A stretch of 64,000 nt of DNA from assembly GCA_963842725.1 (NCBI GenBank), contig CAWJHN010000004.1:62001-126000 (forward strand), in the 5' to 3' direction. Shown here one piece after another: positions 61,310 to 64,000 of this stretch (the first letter of the stretch is position 1; each line of letters starts with the position of its first letter). The notes beneath the pieces were generated by a model. It was not told the DNA's origin, did no database searches, and saw nothing but the letters and a program-made list of their open reading frames with translations. Made by a program: the position numbers and the translations under genes. This stretch comes from UBA10649 sp963842725 (GTDB taxonomy: Bacteria; Actinomycetota; Actinomycetes; S36-B12).

Positions 61310-62590
61310 TCAGCCCCGCGCCTGGCCGTCGACGGGGGCGAGGGCTCCGTCGAGGACCGTTCGGAAGTCGACCGTCGCGGAGATGCTCGTGAGCAGGGCC
61401 AGCATCCCCGTGACGGCCCGGTGCTCGAGCAGCACGCCGGGAGGGAACGCCAGCTTGCCGACGTCCTGCATGGACCCGGCCGGGTCGGACCACCCCTCGG
61501 CTCGCCCGGTCATCCACTCCGACGAGAAGCGGAACTCGTCCTGGGTGTAAGGCGCGAGGTCGAGCGACAGGATGCGGATGAGGTCCTCCGCGGTGGTGGA
61601 CGCGGCGACCATGCCGGCCGCCATCCACAGCTTCCGGATCGCCTCGGGGTCCTGGGCCGCGCCGAGCACGAACGTGCGGGCGAACAGGTCGGTGAACAGG
61701 CCCGCGGGATGCCCGACCGACCCGAAGTCGAGGACGCCCAGGGAGCCGTCGTCGAGAAGTCGGTAGTTGCCGGGGTGCGGGTCGGCGTGGATCGCGCCGA
61801 CCAGGTGCGCCGACCAGAGCGTGAACCGCGCCAGGCCCCGTCCGGCGGCGTCCCGCTGCTCGGCGGGCGCGTCTGCGAGGCTGGCGTACGGGGTGCCGGG
61901 CAGCCACTCGGTGACCAGGAGGGTCGGGGCCGCGTGCAGCACCCGGGGAATCGTGACCACTCCCGGGTGCGCCCGATCCCATGCGGTGCGGAACGCCTCC
62001 TGCCATCGCGCCTCGCGCGTGTAGTCGAGCTCCTCCCAGAGTCGCTCGGCGTGCTCGTCGAGCAGCGCCTTGGCATCGAGGGTGGGGAACAGGCGGTGGA
62101 TCAGGGGAATGAAGGTGCGCAGCTGGAGCAGGTCCGCGCGCACGATGCGGTGCGCGTCCGGGTACTGGACCTTCACGGCGATCGCCGTGCCGTCCGGCCA
62201 GGTTCCGGTGTGAACCTGGCCCAGGCTCGCGGCCGCGACGGCGTCGGGATCGATCAGCGTCCCGGGGGGCAGTCCCACGACCAGCGGGGCGACCTTCGTC
62301 CACGGGCGCGGCTCGGCGTTCTCGTACAGGCGGGTCAGGGAGGCGAGCGTGGCGGCCTGCTCCGGCGGCAGCGTCGAGGAGAACAGGGCCAGGATCTGGC
62401 CGAACTTCAGGGCCGGTCCGCGCGCCTTGGCGAGCGCCGTCGTCAAAGACTCCATCGACGCCAGCATCGCGTCGCCGTAGGCGGTGTCCCGGTCGGCGCC
62501 GAAGGCTGTCGCCGTGGCCGCCGACGCGAACCGGGCTCCCGTCGTGACGGGTACCGCGGCCAGGGAGGCCGCACGGGAGAAGAGTCCCAT
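61310..62590 (-). CDS. ABC1/UbiB-type (AarF) atypical protein kinase-like protein
   Basis: The 426-residue protein carries the ABC1 hallmarks: an N-terminal KxGQ-type helix (GPALKFGQILALFSSTLPPE, residues ~57-76), the A-rich nucleotide loop in VAAASLGQVHTGTWPDG, VKVQYPDA with the kinase Lys, DYTREARW, IHADPHPGNYRLL near 270, and VLDFGSVGH with the metal-binding Asp. UbiB-family proteins act as ATP-dependent lipid or quinone-related chaperones. No membrane helix is visible at the C-terminus. It is first in the coupled run leading to the S51/CysS fusion and two dehydrogenases. Confidence 0.92.
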   Translation of the reverse strand: MGLFSRAASLAAVPVTTGARFASAATATAFGADRDTAYGDAMLASMESLTTALAKARGPALKFGQILALFSSTLPPEQAATLASLTRLYENAEPRPWTKVAPLVVGLPPGTLIDPDAVAAASLGQVHTGTWPDGTAIAVKVQYPDAHRIVRADLLQLRTFIPLIHRLFPTLDAKALLDEHAERLWEELDYTREARWQEAFRTAWDRAHPGVVTIPRVLHAAPTLLVTEWLPGTPYASLADAPAEQRDAAGRGLARFTLWSAHLVGAIHADPHPGNYRLLDDGSLGVLDFGSVGHPAGLFTDLFARTFVLGAAQDPEAIRKLWMAAGMVAASTTAEDLIRILSLDLAPYTQDEFRFSSEWMTGRAEGWSDPAGSMQDVGKLAFPPGVLLEHRAVTGMLALLTSISATVDFRTVLDGALAPVDGQARG

Positions 62591-62712
62591 CAGCGTGCTC
62601 CTAGGTCCGTGCGCTTCGGCGTGGCGGTTGCCCTACTGCAGGCTAGTCGGCCGAGCCCATCCCCGCATGGGGGCGTCCGGTCGCCCACAGCGCGGCGACG
62701 AGGGGACCGGGA

Positions 62713-63879
62713 TCAGCGGGACGCGACGAGATGCTGACGCGCGTGATCGAGGGCCAGGTGCAGGGCCCCCTGGAGGGAGGCCGCCTCGCCCAGTTCGCCG
62801 AGCTCGATGCGGACGGTCGACGGGAACAGCTCGGCGACGGTGTGCCGCGCGGTGGCCAGCAGTGCGGGATGCCGACCGAGCGGCCCTCCCAGCAGGACGA
62901 GATCGGGGTCGACGACCGCGCACGTGGCGACGATGACCTGGCCGATGGCGGCGCCCAGAGCCTGTGCTGCCTTCGTGGCCTCGCGGTCGGCGACGTCCGC
63001 CTCGCCCAGCGCCCGGCGGATCGTGACCACGTCCATGGCGCTCGAGTTCGGCGTCGCGAAGCCCTGGCTGCCGAGGGCGGCGACCAGCGTGGAGTACTGC
63101 GCCGGCCCGGTGGCCGTGGCGAGGTAGCCGACCTCGCCGGCGAGCCCATGCGCCCCACGCACCATCCGGCCCCCGACGTACAGGCCCATCCCCAGGCCCG
63201 CGCCGACGAAGAGGTAGGCGAAGTCGGTGTCGTCGCGGGCGGCACCGCTGCGATGCTCCGCCAGGGCCGCGCAGTTGATGTCGTTGTCGACCAGGAGGGG
63301 AGCGGACACCAGGTCGGCGAAGAGCTCGGCCGGGTTGAGCAGTCCCTCGGGGAACGGCGTGTTCGGCAGGGCGAGGATCTGCGAGGTGTCGGGATCGACC
63401 GCGTTGGCCACGGACAGGGCGACGGCCCGCAGTGGTCCGCGCCTTGCGTTCCCGATCTTCAGCGAGCGCCGGACGGCCGTGCGGATCCGGCGCACCATCG
63501 CGGCCACGTCGCCCGCCGCCACCGGCGGATGGTCGTGGTCGTCGAAGGCGACGCCGGCGAGGTCGGCGGCCCGGGTGTGGACGCCGTCCGGGTCGACGTC
63601 GAGGGCGAGCACCCAGCCGGCGGTCGGAGTCAGCTCGTAGTAGGTCGCCACCCGCCCCCGGTGACCCCCGCGCGTGCCGGTCGTGCAGAGCAGGCCGGCG
63701 TCCGCGAGTCGTCGGGTCGACTCCGAGATCGTCGGCTTGGAGATGCCGGTGAGTTCGGCCAGTTCCGAGCGCGTGACACGACCGCGAGCGAGTACCTCGG
63801 CCATGACCGCCCGGTCGGTGATCTCACGGAGCAGGCCCTGGCGGGGCAGGACCGGTGGCGTTGGATCGGTGCGGGTCAT
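62713..63879 (-). CDS. ROK-family transcriptional repressor
   Basis: The 388-residue protein has an N-terminal winged helix-turn-helix (residues ~15-75, RGRVTRSELAELTGISKPTI) and a ROK sugar-kinase-like domain with LLVDNDINCAALAEH near 195 and AYLFVGAGLGMGLYVGG near 220. The zinc motif CxCGxxGC usual in ROK proteins is missing: after GAHGLAGEVGY comes a Cys-free segment. It probably senses a sugar or its phosphate. It is divergent from the gene starting at 63985, with a near-palindromic site between them. Confidence 0.92.
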   Translation of the reverse strand: MTRTDPTPPVLPRQGLLREITDRAVMAEVLARGRVTRSELAELTGISKPTISESTRRLADAGLLCTTGTRGGHRGRVATYYELTPTAGWVLALDVDPDGVHTRAADLAGVAFDDHDHPPVAAGDVAAMVRRIRTAVRRSLKIGNARRGPLRAVALSVANAVDPDTSQILALPNTPFPEGLLNPAELFADLVSAPLLVDNDINCAALAEHRSGAARDDTDFAYLFVGAGLGMGLYVGGRMVRGAHGLAGEVGYLATATGPAQYSTLVAALGSQGFATPNSSAMDVVTIRRALGEADVADREATKAAQALGAAIGQVIVATCAVVDPDLVLLGGPLGRHPALLATARHTVAELFPSTVRIELGELGEAASLQGALHLALDHARQHLVASR

Positions 63880-63921
63880 TGGTCCCTTTGCGCTGCACGG
63901 CTCATAGGCGTAGAGTAGTTC

Positions 63922-63940
63922 TAGTAAGGAACCCTAACTA
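63922..63940. promoter_or_regulatory. candidate ROK operator TAGTAAGGAACCCTAACTA
   Basis: Arms TAGTAAGG and CCTAACTA match at seven of eight positions around a 3-nt centre. The A+T-rich site lies between the divergent ROK gene and the downstream partial gene, as expected for autoregulation and control of a sugar-uptake operon. Confidence 0.6.
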
Positions 63941-63984
63941 AAAGACCATGCACGTCCACGACACGCACGAGAGAAGTGATCGAG

Positions 63985-64000
63985 ATGCGCACCGCACTCA
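63985..64000 (+). CDS. start of a gene running off the right edge
   Basis: An ATG at 63985, preceded by GAGAGAAG, opens MRTAL before the window ends. Divergence from a ROK repressor and the candidate operator suggest the first gene of a sugar-uptake operon, such as an ABC-transporter binding protein, but no sequence evidence for function exists. Confidence 0.5.

Overview
The window comes from a high-G+C Gram-positive bacterium of the Actinomycetota. The support is very G+C-rich coding sequence, frequent GTG starts, a perfect actinobacterial-type SOS box (TCGAAC-N4-GTTCGA) in front of a DUF222/HNH gene, a Ddn-type F420-dependent nitroreductase-family gene, a CGNR regulator and several secreted Ig-like or beta-helix proteins. 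I cannot name the genus. No rRNA, tRNA, CRISPR array, prophage or integrase was seen. One dead IS481-like element is present.

Layout. 1-7.2 kb: the tail of a PLP decarboxylase, a DUF1761/SRPBCC pair with a decayed partial copy, a secreted protein, an SDR, and an XRE-cupin regulator with a PaiB-like gene divergent from a DMT exporter. 7.3-12.6 kb: a metal-stress block (SHOCT protein, repeat-containing secreted protein, response regulator, histidine kinase) facing a P1B-type metal ATPase; this block is full of frameshifts. 12.9-20.2 kb: a DUF1905 gene, a truncated Gfo/Idh/MocA tail, and a 2249-residue secreted amylase-pullulanase. 20.4-30.5 kb: a lipoprotein, an orphan class I HMG-CoA reductase, a NarL-type two-component system divergent from an MMPL transporter, a TetR/oxidoreductase pair with clear operators, and a TerC gene behind a yybP-ykoY (Mn2+) riboswitch. 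30.5-38.6 kb: a Ddn-family gene, a DMT exporter coupled to a 66-residue protein and divergent from a CGNR regulator, a secreted glycoside hydrolase, a NifX-like gene coupled to an ACT-type malic enzyme, and a secreted Ig-repeat protein.

39.4-54.8 kb is the most interesting part. An OmpR-type two-component system is divergent from a same-strand run that encodes a ~1780-residue secreted SdrD-like/TIG/beta-helix protein, a TAT-exported cupredoxin protein (A), a second cupredoxin protein (B), a third cupredoxin-Ig-lectin protein (C), a small membrane-anchored protein, and a CopC-CopD fusion. The histidine motifs of one multicopper oxidase active site are divided between A (HxxHxH and HCHx5Hx4M) and B (HPHG and HSH). 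This suggests a trans-split, permuted multicopper oxidase working with a cell-surface scaffold and a copper-supply protein. The leader of the operon carries two identical 9-nt segments that compete for one upstream complement.

54.9-64 kb: a PLDc_N/SHOCT protein, a PAP2 phosphatase, the SOS-box DUF222/HNH gene, a SnoaL-like protein, a coupled minus-strand operon (ABC1 kinase, S51-peptidase/CysS-like fusion, two Gfo/Idh/MocA dehydrogenases), and a ROK repressor with an operator in front of a gene that runs off the right edge.

Single-base frameshifts recur in otherwise conserved genes (about 16 sites). Many are probably sequence errors, so frameshifted genes are described by their intended product.
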